DNA of 64,000 nt from Pseudomonas profundi (GCF_008638305.1 NZ_VTPZ01000001.1:598941-662940); one strand, 5' to 3'. Shown: positions 11,977 through 25,171, counted from the first letter of the stretch. Numbers and translations are program-made. The notes: generated from the letters alone by a model not told the origin.

Positions 11977-13363
11977 ATTTTTCGCTCCGATTATTCTGTC
12001 GGCGGCGCTCGCCGGCTGCAGTCTCAACACGCCGATCCCGGAAGCCGGGGTCTCGGTTCCGTCGGGATGGAACAGCGCCCCCTCCCACAGCACCTGGCCG
12101 GCTGATGACTGGTGGCAGCGTTACGAGTCCGCGCCACTTGAACAACTGATGCAACGTGCCCGTGCCGGCAATCTGGATCTTGCCAGCGCTGCCAGCCGCT
12201 TGTTACAGGCCGATGCACAACTGCGCCAGAGCGGCGCCGCCCTGCTTCCACAGCTGGGCGCCGGGCTCTCAGCCAACCGCAGCGACACCCTGCGCAGCGA
12301 CGAGAATGGCGACACCGGCCGCGACTTGTATAGCGCCACGCTGAATGCCAGCTATGAAATCGACTTTTGGGGACGCAACCGCGCCCTGGTCGACTCCGCC
12401 CAGGCCAGTCTGCAGGCCAGCCGTTTTGACAGGGACACCCTCGCGTTGAGTATTGATGCCAGCGTAGCCAGCACCTGGTTTCAGTTGCTGGAAAATCAAC
12501 GTCGTCTGATGCTGGCGCGCGACAGCCTGGACATCGCAGAACGTGTATTGGAACTGGTCGAGGCACGCTATCGCTATGGCGCAGCGGACAGCCTGGAAGT
12601 CAGCCAGCAGCGTACGCTGGTCGCCCAGCTTCAGGCCTCACTACCGGATCTGGAACAGTCCGGCCTGCAACTGAGTAACAGCCTCGCTCTGCTGCTCGGA
12701 GCCAGCCCGAACGCAGCATTGCCGACGCCCGGCTCTCTGGAACAGATTGAACCGCCAGAAATTGGCGCAGGTTTGCCCATTGAATTGTTGACCAGACGTC
12801 CCGACATCCGCGCCAGCGAAGCGCGTCTGGTCGCTGCCAACGCGGATCTGACCGCCGCGCGGGCCGCCCTGCTGCCGGGCATCCAGTTAACCGGCCAGTT
12901 TGGCGCGCAGAGCCTGGCGCTATCCGGCCTGCTGAGCAACCCGGCAAGCGCCTGGAGCCTGGCCGCCGGACTTACCCAGCCGATTTTTCAGGGCGGACGT
13001 TTGCGCGCGCAGATCGATCTGAGCGAAGCGCGGCAGGAAGAACTGCTGATCGATTACCGGCGCACCCTGCTCTCCGCGCTGGGCGACGTGGATACCGCTC
13101 TGGGCGCAGTTCAGCAAGCACGCATCCGCCACAGCTACCTGCAACAGGCAAACGATGAGGCCGAGCTGGCGTTCAATCTGGCCGAAACGCGCTACCGCGC
13201 CGGGGCCATCACGCTGCAAACCTTGCTGGACACACAGCGCACCTGGTACCAGAGCCAGGACAATCTGGTCCAACAGCGCTCTAGCTGGCTGCAGGCGACC
13301 GTAGATCTGTACCGCGCGCTGGGTGGCGGTTGGTCGGAGGGAGCGGTAAGCTACGCGCCTTGA
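11966..13363 (+). CDS. NodT/OprM-family outer membrane efflux lipoprotein
   Basis: A 465 aa TolC-like channel that completes the MacAB pump. It starts with GTG inside the end of macB. The N-terminal lipobox LAGC (C18 acylated) predicts an outer-membrane lipoprotein. Two OEP repeats follow, each with long alpha-helical hairpins; signatures include YEIDFWGR near residue 130 and [21 protein letters not shown] near 275. The size equals OprM/NodT proteins. An alternative is OpmQ-like, the partner of PvdRT. Translation coupling to macB and the lipobox support the GTG start. Confidence 0.92.
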   Translation: MQTRFFAPIILSAALAGCSLNTPIPEAGVSVPSGWNSAPSHSTWPADDWWQRYESAPLEQLMQRARAGNLDLASAASRLLQADAQLRQSGAALLPQLGAGLSANRSDTLRSDENGDTGRDLYSATLNASYEIDFWGRNRALVDSAQASLQASRFDRDTLALSIDASVASTWFQLLENQRRLMLARDSLDIAERVLELVEARYRYGAADSLEVSQQRTLVAQLQASLPDLEQSGLQLSNSLALLLGASPNAALPTPGSLEQIEPPEIGAGLPIELLTRRPDIRASEARLVAANADLTAARAALLPGIQLTGQFGAQSLALSGLLSNPASAWSLAAGLTQPIFQGGRLRAQIDLSEARQEELLIDYRRTLLSALGDVDTALGAVQQARIRHSYLQQANDEAELAFNLAETRYRAGAITLQTLLDTQRTWYQSQDNLVQQRSSWLQATVDLYRALGGGWSEGAVSYAP

Positions 13364-13380
13364 TTTCCGGAGGAGCAATA

Positions 13381-13821
13381 GTGGCAACGACCCTGCGCCT
13401 GGCGACGCTGAATGATAGCCAGTTCCAGCTGCACGAGCAGGAACTGACGCAGGTCTGTGCCCAACTGACGCGTCTGGATGCTCTGTGCAAAAGCCTCGGG
13501 GTGATCCCGCTCAGCCAGTTCGTCGACGTCACCGCGCTGGAATTCCGCGAGGCGGCTGAGCTGCTCGGTGGCCAGGCCCCGGCACGCGTCGAGCCTGATC
13601 CGCTCACCGGACTCCCCTACGGTCTCGAAGACATGAGCTGGAGCCCCATCACAGCGGGCATGACCAGCATCGAAGCTCTGACTGGACACCTGCAACGCAA
13701 TCGACCGCGTGAATTGCCCGGTGCCGACATCCCCGCACTTTCGGCTGAGCTTCGCTATTGCGAGCAGGTACTGGCACCACTGGAACCCGAGGGTGGTCAG
13801 TTTCATCTGGCCGCAGATTGA
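13381..13821 (+). CDS. Small hypothetical protein downstream of the efflux operon
   Basis: I do not recognise this 146 aa protein. The GTG at 13381 has a good GGAGGA site 6-11 bases upstream and lies 17 bp after the outer membrane factor stop, so it is probably the last gene of the pump operon. The protein is soluble, acidic and mostly helical, with no signal peptide or membrane segment. A Pro/Gly-rich turn (DPLTGLPYGLED) sits near the middle. An in-frame GTG at 13330 inside the previous gene is less likely as a start. Confidence 0.6.
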   Translation: MATTLRLATLNDSQFQLHEQELTQVCAQLTRLDALCKSLGVIPLSQFVDVTALEFREAAELLGGQAPARVEPDPLTGLPYGLEDMSWSPITAGMTSIEALTGHLQRNRPRELPGADIPALSAELRYCEQVLAPLEPEGGQFHLAAD

Positions 13822-13922
13822 AGAGCGCGCAGCGCCGCTGACGTCTCTTGAAATACATGCGAGGTCCAATTCTCCCCGCTAACGGCCTAAGCTACTGGTT
13901 CTGAAATCGCACCAGGTTAGCT

Positions 13923-14588
13923 ATGAACGACCTCGCCCGCATCGTCTATGTCAGCCGTGCCACCTTCACGGCCAGCTCTGACGCGGTCAGGCCTGAAAAA
14001 GACGGGTCTGGCAGCGTCGCCGCAGACGCGATCGCGCTCGACAGCCATGTTGCGGAGATTCTGCGAACGTCACGCGCCGCCAACCTGCGCGACGGCCTGG
14101 TGGGAATGCTGTATTACCGTGACGGGTGTTTCATGCAGTGCATCGAAGGCGAGCGGCGCAAGGTTCACAAGCTGTACCGCAGATTACTGAAAGACCGTCG
14201 CCATCGGGATCTCAAGCTTCTGGTCAGCGAGCCCGTTGACCGTCTGGCTTTTCCCGAATGGCCGATGAAATTCGTACCCGATGATAATTACATGCAAGCG
14301 CTGCTGACCGAGCATGGATTCGAGCAATTCGATCCCTATCGCTTTGATCACTTTCTTGTCGAGCGCGTATTGGAGCTGATGCAGGGACTGGCAGACCCCA
14401 CGATGAACGAGCCTGCTGCCGCACCCTCCCTGCCCGCCCGCGACACTGATTCACCCCGCCAGCATCCAACGCCCGCGACAGCCGACGATGCCGCCAGGCT
14501 TCGCCGTGATCGCATGGCAATGGGCATCAGCCTGCTCGCACTGGGCGTCAGCCTGGCCAATCTCGCCTACGTCATTGCCAAGGTCTGA
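13923..14588 (+). CDS. BLUF-domain blue-light sensor with C-terminal membrane segment
   Basis: A 221 aa flavin photoreceptor. The BLUF fold covers about 5-118. The key flavin-contact residues are present: Y9 in IVYVS, N54 in RAANLRDGLVG, Q72 in FMQCIEGE and W113 in FPEWPMKF. Compared with common BLUF proteins there are about 20 extra residues (15-38) after the first strand. After a Pro/Ala-rich linker (about 160-190), residues 195-219 form a hydrophobic helix (GISLLALGVSLANLAYVI). There is no EAL, GGDEF or HTH output domain, so signalling must be through a partner. Neighbours give no clue to that partner. Confidence 0.9.
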   Translation: MNDLARIVYVSRATFTASSDAVRPEKDGSGSVAADAIALDSHVAEILRTSRAANLRDGLVGMLYYRDGCFMQCIEGERRKVHKLYRRLLKDRRHRDLKLLVSEPVDRLAFPEWPMKFVPDDNYMQALLTEHGFEQFDPYRFDHFLVERVLELMQGLADPTMNEPAAAPSLPARDTDSPRQHPTPATADDAARLRRDRMAMGISLLALGVSLANLAYVIAKV

Positions 14589-14701
14589 GCCATTCAGCGT
14601 AGCTGATGCGCCGATCATCATCTGATGAATATCAGCAGCACCCAATCCCAGGCTTTGCCATAGTACTTGCCCCACACTGGTGGTTACCGAACGGAGCAGG
14701 C

Positions 14702-15676
14702 ATGGCCAACATCGAACAACGTATCCTCGAGGTTAACGGCATTGAGCTCAGTGTCCATATCGCCGGGCCGGCGGACGGCCAGCCGGTGTGGCTGCTGCAT
14801 GGTTTCCCTGAGTGCTGGTATTCCTGGCGGCATCAGATCGACATGTTGGCTGCAGAAGGTTACCGCGTTCATGCGCCGGAGATGCGCGGCTATGGTCGCA
14901 GCAGCGCCCCCGACGCACCGGAGCAATACGACATTATCACCCTGTGCGGTGACATCCAGGCTGCGATGGATCTACTTGGGCTGGATAAGGTAGCCATGGT
15001 CGGGCACGACTGGGGCGCCCTGGTGGCCTGGCATCTCGCGCTGCTTGAACCCACACGGATCCAGGCGCTGTGCTGTATGTCGGTGCCCTTCGCTGGCCGA
15101 CCCAGAATGCCAGCCATTCACAAGATGCGTGAACTTTTCGCGGACCGCTTCCATTACATCGTCTACTTTCAGGAAATCGGGCCGGCTGAACGGGAGCTGG
15201 AGGCGGATATTGCCCGCACGCTGCGCCTGGTCATGCACGGTCTGTCCAGCAACACCACAGCACCTGGTGAAGGGCTGATACAGAACAAGCCGGCCGGCTC
15301 CGGCTGGCTCGAAGGCCTGCAGGATCCGGGTGAGCCGCCAGCCTGGTGCCCGCCGGACGCTTTCGCGGTCTATCTGGACAGTTACCAGCGCAGCGGATTC
15401 CACGGCCCACTCAACTGGTATCGCAACTTCGAACGCAGCTGGGAACGCACCGAACATCTGGCAGGCAAGACGGTGGATCAACCCACGCTGTTCCTCATCG
15501 GCGACCGCGATCAGGTCGGACAGCTCGAAGCGCACACCATCAAGCGAATGCCGTCCGTTGTGCCGAAGGTGGAGCAACATGTCATTCCCGACTGCGGTCA
15601 CTGGATCCAGGCGGAGAAACCCGAACCGGTAAACCAACTGTTGCTCAGCTTCCTGCAGAAGTATTTTTCCGCCTGA
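14702..15676 (+). CDS. Epoxide hydrolase-like alpha/beta hydrolase
   Basis: A 324 aa cytoplasmic enzyme. The oxyanion motif HGFPE (33-37) and nucleophile D103 in VGHDWGALVAW are the marks of epoxide hydrolases and haloalkane dehalogenases. The charge-relay residues appear near the C-terminus (GDRDQVG and CGHWIQAEKP). HGFPE and lid tyrosines favour epoxide hydrolase, producing diols from epoxides. The natural substrate is unknown. The ATG at 14702 with GGAG upstream is chosen over an in-frame codon at 14606, because MANIEQRILEVNGIEL is a normal family start. Confidence 0.87.
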   Translation: MANIEQRILEVNGIELSVHIAGPADGQPVWLLHGFPECWYSWRHQIDMLAAEGYRVHAPEMRGYGRSSAPDAPEQYDIITLCGDIQAAMDLLGLDKVAMVGHDWGALVAWHLALLEPTRIQALCCMSVPFAGRPRMPAIHKMRELFADRFHYIVYFQEIGPAERELEADIARTLRLVMHGLSSNTTAPGEGLIQNKPAGSGWLEGLQDPGEPPAWCPPDAFAVYLDSYQRSGFHGPLNWYRNFERSWERTEHLAGKTVDQPTLFLIGDRDQVGQLEAHTIKRMPSVVPKVEQHVIPDCGHWIQAEKPEPVNQLLLSFLQKYFSA

Positions 15677-15757
15677 CGGCAGCTGCAGTGCCGCTGCGCG
15701 GGCTGGCCAGCGGCGCGTCCAGGCTGTAAAGTACGCGCCGCTGCCAATCCCGGCAGC

Positions 15758-15788
15758 ATGGGTTCCCTAACCCCATCAACTAAAAAGG
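15758..15788 (+). promoter_or_regulatory. preQ1-I riboswitch controlling yhhQ translation
   Basis: The leader immediately before yhhQ reads atgggttccctaaccccatc followed by aactaaaaagg. ATGGG pairs with CCCAT (stem P1), the loop carries the GGTTC and AACC blocks, and an A-rich tail (AACTAAAAAGG) would form the H-type pseudoknot. It closely resembles the Thermoanaerobacter tengcongensis preQ1-I aptamer. The terminal AAAGG is also the ribosome binding site, eight bases before the ATG, so ligand binding should block initiation. preQ1 aptamers are known upstream of yhhQ-type queuosine precursor transporters. An extra CTGCC-CGGCAG hairpin lies just 5'. Confidence 0.85.
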
Positions 15789-15795
15789 TCTCTGC

Positions 15796-16449
15796 ATGCA
15801 CAACCTGTCGTTGCCGCGTCGTCGCGGCGTTCTCGCCATTCTTATCGCGTTCCACATTCTCATCATCATCGCCAGTAACTATCTGGTGCAGTTGCCGATG
15901 AGTATTTTCGGCTGGCAAACCACCTGGGGTGCATTCAGCTTCCCGTTCATTTTCCTGGCGACTGATTTGACCGTTCGCTTACTCGGCAAGACGCCGGCGC
16001 GTCAGGTCATCTCCCGCGTCATGCTTCCAGCGCTGGTGGCTTCCTACGTGGTATCGGTGCTGTTCCAGGAGGGTGCTTTCCGCGGCCTGGGATCTCTGAC
16101 CGAGTTCAATGAATTCGTGCTGCGCATCTCGCTCGCCAGCTTCGTTGCCTACGTCCTGGGCCAGTTCCTGGATATCCAGGTCTTCGACAGGCTGCGTCGC
16201 TTGCCGCAATGGTGGGTCGCGCCGAGCCTGTCTACAGTATTCGGCAACTTGCTGGACACCTATGCGTTCTTCTCGGTCGCTTTCTGGCAGAGCAGCAACG
16301 CCTTCATGGCTGAACACTGGCTGGAAATCGCCACCGTGGACTATGTGATCAAGCTGCTCGTCAGTCTGGTGCTGTTCGTGCCGCTCTACGGTTTGCTGCT
16401 CAAAGGCATCATGCGCATGATCGCAGGAAACAAGCCCGCCACGGCGTGA
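15796..16449 (+). CDS. yhhQ: Queuosine precursor transporter
   Basis: A 217 aa inner-membrane protein of the YhhQ/COG1738 family, which imports the queuosine precursors preQ0 and preQ1. Five to six hydrophobic helices are visible (about 15-35, 40-60, 75-97, 105-125, 145-165, 180-205). Family residues include the N-terminal NYLVQLP and FPFIFLATDLT with the acidic pair in the second helix. The length is typical. A preQ1-I type riboswitch overlaps its ribosome binding site, which fits feedback control by the transported ligand. Confidence 0.93.
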   Translation: MHNLSLPRRRGVLAILIAFHILIIIASNYLVQLPMSIFGWQTTWGAFSFPFIFLATDLTVRLLGKTPARQVISRVMLPALVASYVVSVLFQEGAFRGLGSLTEFNEFVLRISLASFVAYVLGQFLDIQVFDRLRRLPQWWVAPSLSTVFGNLLDTYAFFSVAFWQSSNAFMAEHWLEIATVDYVIKLLVSLVLFVPLYGLLLKGIMRMIAGNKPATA

Positions 16450-20101
<3,652 letters not shown>

Positions 20102-20391
20102 CGAGCATACCTCTACAAGTTGGGAAATCTGCGCATAGGATAAAGCAAATGCGTCATAGCTGCGCCGCTAGAACAGCCCCCAGATCTCCTGACCAATCTT
20201 TTTTCCACCTCCACATCCCGCGCTTGGGCCAACGGTCTGAACCCGGGGAACCGGCTCACCCCTTATCGCTCTAAACACCGCTAATTTACTCGGACGCAGC
20301 CGTTTCAAGCACAGTCGGATGACATAAATATTTAACAGCTATAAATATTCAAATTCGATGTATCAGGCCTGTAAGTGGCGCGAATGTTGGG

Positions 20392-20421
20392 TTGAGATAA
20401 ATTTTTCGATGTGTTTTTATA
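20392..20421 (+). promoter_or_regulatory. Candidate promoter of the ectoine operon
   Basis: The 354 bp spacer between divergent speA and ectA (20102-20455) has no gene and becomes very AT-rich after 20320. TTGAGA at 20392 with TTTATA at 20416 gives an 18 bp spacer; TATAGA two bases further on is an alternative -10. A weak -10 would suit an osmotically induced promoter. This is a visual match only. Confidence 0.35.
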
Positions 20422-20455
20422 GAAAAAGAATTCAATCGTAAATAAAGGCAAGCCT

Positions 20456-20962
20456 TTGACCCCGACACCCTTTACGCTTCGCCGCCCGGACGATACGGAC
20501 GGTTTTGCAGTTAACAGCCTAGTAGAACGTTGCAAGCCACTGGACACTAACTCTGTCTATTGCAACCTCCTCCAGTGCAGCGATTTCGCCGACACGTCCA
20601 TCGCCGCCGAGAATGCACAGGGAGAGCTGGTCGGTTTCATCTCCGGTTATCGCCCCCCGTCCCGCCCCGACACCCTGTTTATCTGGCAGGTCGCTGTAGA
20701 CAGCAGCACACGGGGACAGGGCCTTGCACTGAAAATGCTGATGGGCTTGATCGAACGCGTCGCCCCCGAAGGCGTGCACTGGCTGGAAACCACCATCTCG
20801 CCTGGCAACGACGCCTCGGAAGCACTCTTCAAGAAGGCGTTCAGACAGCTCGGCGTCGAATACAGCACCCGCGTGGTCTTCAGCCGCGCCACCCATTTCA
20901 ATGGCCTGCATGATGACGAAGTGCTTTATCGCGCCGGCCCGTTCAACTTTCAAATTGCCTAA
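20456..20962 (+). CDS. ectA: L-2,4-diaminobutyrate N-acetyltransferase
   Basis: A 168 aa GNAT enzyme that acetylates diaminobutyrate from acetyl-CoA, the second ectoine step. The acetyl-CoA site is visible as VDSSTRGQGLALKML (about 82-96). LRRPDDTDGFAVNSLVERCKPLDTNSVYCNLLQCSDF at the N-terminus is a strong EctA signature. The start is TTG at 20456, with AAAGG seven bases before it; no ATG or GTG fits the conserved N-terminus. It is the first gene of ectABCD-ask, 18 bp before ectB. Confidence 0.95.
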   Translation: MTPTPFTLRRPDDTDGFAVNSLVERCKPLDTNSVYCNLLQCSDFADTSIAAENAQGELVGFISGYRPPSRPDTLFIWQVAVDSSTRGQGLALKMLMGLIERVAPEGVHWLETTISPGNDASEALFKKAFRQLGVEYSTRVVFSRATHFNGLHDDEVLYRAGPFNFQIA

Positions 20963-20980
20963 AAAGCTCCAGGAGCCAAC

Positions 20981-22267
20981 ATGAAAAACTTCGAACAGTT
21001 CGAAAAACATGAGTCCGGAATCCGCAGCTACTGCCGTTCATTCCCCGTCGTATTCAATCAGGCACGGGGCGCAGAGCTCTTCACCCGTGACGGCAAGGCC
21101 TACATCGACTTCCTCGCCGGCGCAGGTACCCTCAATTACGGGCACAACAACCCCGTATTGAAGAAAGCACTCATCGAATATCTGGAAGCTGACGGCCTGA
21201 CCCACGGTCTGGATATGTATACCGAAGCCAAGGAACGTTTCCTCGAAACCTTCCACCGCGTCATCCTTGAGCCGCGCGGCATGGGCGATTTCGTTGTGCA
21301 GTTCAGCGGCCCTACCGGTTCCAACTCGGTTGAAGCCGCCCTGAAACTGGCGCGCAAGGTCACTGGCCGCAAAAACGTCATCAGCTTCACCAATGGTTTC
21401 CATGGCTGCACCATCGGTGCCCTGGCTGCCACTGGTAATGGTCACCACCGGGGCGCCGCCGGCGTACCGCTGACCGATGTCAGCCGCATGCCGTATGCCA
21501 ACTATTTTGGCGACAAGGTCAACACCGTTTCCATGATGGACAAGCTGTTGAGCGACCCGAGCAGCGGCGTCGACAAGCCTGCTGCAGTGATCGTCGAAGT
21601 CGTCCAGGGCGAAGGCGGTCTGAACGCTGCTTCCGCCGAGTGGATGCGCAAACTCGAGAAGCTGTGCCGCAAACATGAAATGCTGCTGATCGTTGATGAC
21701 ATCCAGGCGGGTTGCGGCCGCACCGGTACCTTCTTCAGCTTTGAAGAGATGGGTATCAAGCCGGACATTATTACGCTGTCCAAGTCACTCAGCGGTTACG
21801 GCCTCCCCTTCGCAGTAGTCGTCATGCGTCGTGAGCTGGACCAGTGGGAGCCGGGCGAGCACAACGGCACGTTCCGCGGCAACAACCACGCCTTCGTCAC
21901 TGCTGCCGCTGCCTTCGAGCATTTCTGGACCACCGATGAATTTGCCAAGAGCGTTCAGGCCAAGGGCAAGATCATCAAGGAGCGCATGCAGAAGATCGTG
22001 CGCAAGCATGGCCCCGACTCACTGTTCGTCAAGGGTCGCGGCATGATGCTCGGCATCAGCTGCCCCGACGGTGAAACCGCTGCAGCGGTATGCCGTGAAG
22101 CCTTTGAGCACGGTCTGGTGATCGAAACCAGTGGTAATCATAGCCAGGTCGTCAAGTGCCTGTGCCCGCTGGTCATCACCGAAGAGCAGATCGACAAGGC
22201 CATGACTATTCTGGATGCGGCATTCGCTACCGTATTCAGCGAACAAGTTGAAACTCAAGCATCCTGA
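20981..22267 (+). CDS. ectB: Diaminobutyrate-2-oxoglutarate transaminase
   Basis: A 428 aa class III aminotransferase that converts aspartate semialdehyde to L-2,4-diaminobutyrate with glutamate as donor, the first committed ectoine step. The PLP lysine is K268 in [13 protein letters not shown]. The PLP aspartate lies in [15 protein letters not shown] and the phosphate-binding region in [13 protein letters not shown]. Length is exact for EctB. A GGAG site precedes the ATG. It is followed by ectC after 11 bp. Confidence 0.97.
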   Translation: MKNFEQFEKHESGIRSYCRSFPVVFNQARGAELFTRDGKAYIDFLAGAGTLNYGHNNPVLKKALIEYLEADGLTHGLDMYTEAKERFLETFHRVILEPRGMGDFVVQFSGPTGSNSVEAALKLARKVTGRKNVISFTNGFHGCTIGALAATGNGHHRGAAGVPLTDVSRMPYANYFGDKVNTVSMMDKLLSDPSSGVDKPAAVIVEVVQGEGGLNAASAEWMRKLEKLCRKHEMLLIVDDIQAGCGRTGTFFSFEEMGIKPDIITLSKSLSGYGLPFAVVVMRRELDQWEPGEHNGTFRGNNHAFVTAAAAFEHFWTTDEFAKSVQAKGKIIKERMQKIVRKHGPDSLFVKGRGMMLGISCPDGETAAAVCREAFEHGLVIETSGNHSQVVKCLCPLVITEEQIDKAMTILDAAFATVFSEQVETQAS

Positions 22268-22278
22268 GGAAACACCGA

Positions 22279-22680
22279 ATGATCGTACGTCAGCTGAAAG
22301 ATTGTGAGAATTCCGAGCGCAAGGTCGTCACCGAGACCTGGGACAGCACCCGGATGATTCTCAAGGAAGACAAGATGGGTTTCTCTTTCAACATCACCAC
22401 CATCTATGCCAACACCGAGACTCATATCTGGTATCAGAACCATCTTGAGTCGGTGTACTGCATGAGCGGAAACGGCGAAATTGAAACTTTGTCCGATGGC
22501 AAGGTCTACCCCATCGAGCCAGGTACGCTTTACATCCTGGACCAGCACGATGAGCACATGCTACGAGGCGGCACCGAGGACATGAAAATGGCCTGCGTGT
22601 TCAACCCGCCGCTAAGTGGCAAGGAAGTACATGACGAGAACGGCGTTTACCCGGCCGACATAGAGGAAAACGCCCCTTAA
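22279..22680 (+). CDS. ectC: L-ectoine synthase
   Basis: A 133 aa cupin that closes N-gamma-acetyldiaminobutyrate into ectoine. The start [16 protein letters not shown] and the cupin core [25 protein letters not shown] are diagnostic, with metal-site residues Glu (in HLESVYC), Tyr and His (HDEHMLRGG) present. Length is slightly above the common 128-132 aa. It lies 11 bp after ectB and 19 bp before ectD. Confidence 0.97.
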   Translation: MIVRQLKDCENSERKVVTETWDSTRMILKEDKMGFSFNITTIYANTETHIWYQNHLESVYCMSGNGEIETLSDGKVYPIEPGTLYILDQHDEHMLRGGTEDMKMACVFNPPLSGKEVHDENGVYPADIEENAP

Positions 22681-22699
22681 AAATCGAATAGGAGGACCA

Positions 22700-23608
22700 A
22701 TGTTCGCTGATTTGTATCCATCACGTGAGCACGATCAACCCAGCTGGCACGAACGGCTAGACCCGGTACTCTACCGGCGCGACCTGCACAATGCGCCGAT
22801 CAGTGCCGAACAGATGGCCAGCTTTGAGCGCGATGGTTATTTGGTATTACCGGAAGTATTCAGCGCCCGTGAAGTTGAAGTATTCAAGCGGGAGCTGTAC
22901 CGGATCAGTCAGACACAGGAAGTCCTTGATTCGCCTGCAGCCATACAGGAACCGGACAGCGGCGCACTGCGCTCGCTGTTCGCGATCCACCGGAGCAATC
23001 CGTTGTTTTCCCGGGTAGCGCAGGACGAGCGGATTGCTGGTATTGCCCGCTTCATACTCGGCGGTGACATCTATGTTCACCAGTCGCGACTGAATCTCAA
23101 ACCGGGATTCAAGGGCAAGGAGTTTTTCTGGCACTCCGATTTTGAAACATGGCACGTCGAAGACGGCTTGCCGCGGATGCGTACAGTCAGCTTCTCGATC
23201 CTGCTGACCGATAACCATCCGTTCAACGGACCGTTGATGCTGATTCCCGGCTCGCACAAGCAATACATCAGTTGTGTAGGCAAGACGCCGGAAAATCACT
23301 ATCAGAGATCACTGCGCAAACAGGAACTGGGCGTACCGGACGAAGGCAGCCTCCAGGAACTGTTTCAGAGCAAGGGCGTAGATATGGCCACCGGGCCGGC
23401 CGGCTCGGTTGTACTGTTCGACTGCAACACCTTGCATGGGTCCAATAGCAACATCACGCCCAGCCCGCGCAGCAACCTGTTCTTTGTTTACAACCATGTA
23501 GACAACTTGCCGGTTGAACCTTTTGGCAAGGTGCCACCGCGACCGGACTTTGTAGCTGAACGCGGACAAGTCGAGCCGCTGCAGATAGCTCCGCAGCAGT
23601 ATGACTGA
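22700..23608 (+). CDS. ectD: Ectoine 5-hydroxylase
   Basis: A 302 aa Fe(II)/2-oxoglutarate dioxygenase that converts ectoine to 5-hydroxyectoine. The iron triad is H145 and D147 in FFWHSDFETWH, plus H246 in NTLHGSNSN, with the 2-oxoglutarate arginine further on (PSPRSNLFFVYN). The WHSDFETWHVEDG segment is the EctD signature. A GGAGG site sits just before the ATG. Its place inside the operon suggests that ectoine and hydroxyectoine are made together. Confidence 0.97.
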   Translation: MFADLYPSREHDQPSWHERLDPVLYRRDLHNAPISAEQMASFERDGYLVLPEVFSAREVEVFKRELYRISQTQEVLDSPAAIQEPDSGALRSLFAIHRSNPLFSRVAQDERIAGIARFILGGDIYVHQSRLNLKPGFKGKEFFWHSDFETWHVEDGLPRMRTVSFSILLTDNHPFNGPLMLIPGSHKQYISCVGKTPENHYQRSLRKQELGVPDEGSLQELFQSKGVDMATGPAGSVVLFDCNTLHGSNSNITPSPRSNLFFVYNHVDNLPVEPFGKVPPRPDFVAERGQVEPLQIAPQQYD

Positions 23609-23674
23609 GGGCAGGAGCCCTCGCCTCTCCCCGATGGGTAGAGACGACATTCACCAAGAAAAGAAACCAGGATT

Positions 23675-25105
23675 ATGCATACAGTAGAAAAAATCGGCGG
23701 CACTTCAATGAGCCGCTTTGATGAAGTACTGAACACCATTTTCATTGGCGACCGTGAAAAAGCCGAGCTTTACCACCGGGTATTTGTCGTCTCTGCCTAT
23801 TCAGGCATGACAAACATGCTGCTTGAGCACAAGAAAACCGGTGAGCCCGGCGTCTACGAGCGTTTTGCCGATGCGCAGAATGAGGATGCCTGGCTGGACG
23901 CGCTGGACGCTGTGCTGAGCAACATGAAGCAGAAAAATGCCGACCTGTTCTCCAGCGAGTATGAGCGTCAGGCCGCTGACCGCTTTATCGAAGGCCGCAT
24001 CAGCGACGTTCGGGATTGCATGGTCAGCCTGCAGCAGCTGTGCACCTATGGTCACTTCCAGCTGACCGAGCATCTGATGAAGGTGCGCGAAATGCTCGCC
24101 GCATTGGGCGAAGCACACAGCGCGTTCAATACCGTGCTTGCGCTGAAAAAGCGCGGTGTGAACGCCCGTCTGGTCGACCTTACCGGCTGGAACCAGAGCG
24201 AGCCGAAGCAGTTCCAGCAGATGATCAAGGACAGCTTCGCCGGCATCGACCTGAACAAGGAACTGGTTGTCGCGACCGGTTATACCCATTGCTCCGAAGG
24301 GTTGATGAACACCTTTGACCGTGGCTACAGCGAAATCACTTTCGCTCAGATCGCCGCGACCACGGGTGCGCACGAGGCCATCATCCACAAGGAATATCAC
24401 CTTTCCAGCGCTGATCCGAATCTGGTTGGCGTCGACAAGGTAGTGACCATTGGCCGCACCAATTACGACGTGGCCGATCAGTTGTCCAACCTGGGTATGG
24501 AAGCCATCCATCCCAAGGCAGCACGCACGCTGCGTCGTGCCGGCATTCAGCTGCGTATCAAGAATGCCTTTGAGCCGGATCACGGCGGCACACTGATCAG
24601 CCAGGACTATTGCAGTGAGAAGCCCTGCGTCGAGATCATCGCCGGCCGCAAGGATGTATTCGGTCTCGAGGTCTTCGACCAGGAGATGCTCGGCGATGTG
24701 GCCTACGATATCGAGATTACCAAGCTGCTCAAGCAGCTGAAGCTCTATGTCGTCAACAAGGATTCTGACGCCAACAGCATCACCTACTACGCATCGGGCT
24801 CGCGCAAGCTCATCAACCGTGCCTCACGGCTGATCGAGGAGCGTTATCCCATGGCTGAAGTACGGGTGCACAATATCGCCATCGTCTCGGCGATTGGCTC
24901 GGATCTCAAGGTCAAGGGCATACTCGCCAAGACCGTCGCCGCATTGGCTAGTGCCGGCATCAGCATCCAGGCGATTCACCAGTCGATTCGCCAGGTCGAG
25001 ATGCAGTGCGTCATCAATGAAGATGATTACGACGCTGCAGTCGACGCGCTGCACAAGGCGCTGATCGAGCCGGAGAATCACGGGGACGTCATAGTCGCTG
25101 CCTGA
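23675..25105 (+). CDS. ask: Ectoine-operon aspartate kinase
   Basis: A 476 aa specialised aspartokinase (Ask_Ect) that phosphorylates aspartate to feed the ectoine precursor pool. The N-terminal motif EKIGGTSMSRF is the substrate and ATP-binding start, with the kinase domain to about residue 320. Two ACT-type domains follow (about 340-460: ELRVHNIAIVSAIGSDLKVKGILAKTVAALASAGISI). Ask_Ect enzymes are known to be less feedback-inhibited by lysine and threonine than housekeeping aspartokinase. It is the last gene of the operon, 66 bp after ectD, followed by a strong terminator. Confidence 0.95.
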   Translation: MHTVEKIGGTSMSRFDEVLNTIFIGDREKAELYHRVFVVSAYSGMTNMLLEHKKTGEPGVYERFADAQNEDAWLDALDAVLSNMKQKNADLFSSEYERQAADRFIEGRISDVRDCMVSLQQLCTYGHFQLTEHLMKVREMLAALGEAHSAFNTVLALKKRGVNARLVDLTGWNQSEPKQFQQMIKDSFAGIDLNKELVVATGYTHCSEGLMNTFDRGYSEITFAQIAATTGAHEAIIHKEYHLSSADPNLVGVDKVVTIGRTNYDVADQLSNLGMEAIHPKAARTLRRAGIQLRIKNAFEPDHGGTLISQDYCSEKPCVEIIAGRKDVFGLEVFDQEMLGDVAYDIEITKLLKQLKLYVVNKDSDANSITYYASGSRKLINRASRLIEERYPMAEVRVHNIAIVSAIGSDLKVKGILAKTVAALASAGISIQAIHQSIRQVEMQCVINEDDYDAAVDALHKALIEPENHGDVIVAA

Positions 25106-25115
25106 TACGATCCGC

Positions 25116-25144
25116 AAAAAGCCCGGCATTCGCCGGGCTTTTCT
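25116..25144 (+). terminator. Rho-independent terminator of ectABCD-ask
   Basis: aaaaagcccggcattcgccgggctttt forms an AGCCCGGC-GCCGGGCT stem with an A tract and a T tract, 10 bp after the ask stop. Confidence 0.88.
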
Positions 25145-25171
25145 ATGTCTGCCATTCAAGCTGAAATTGTA

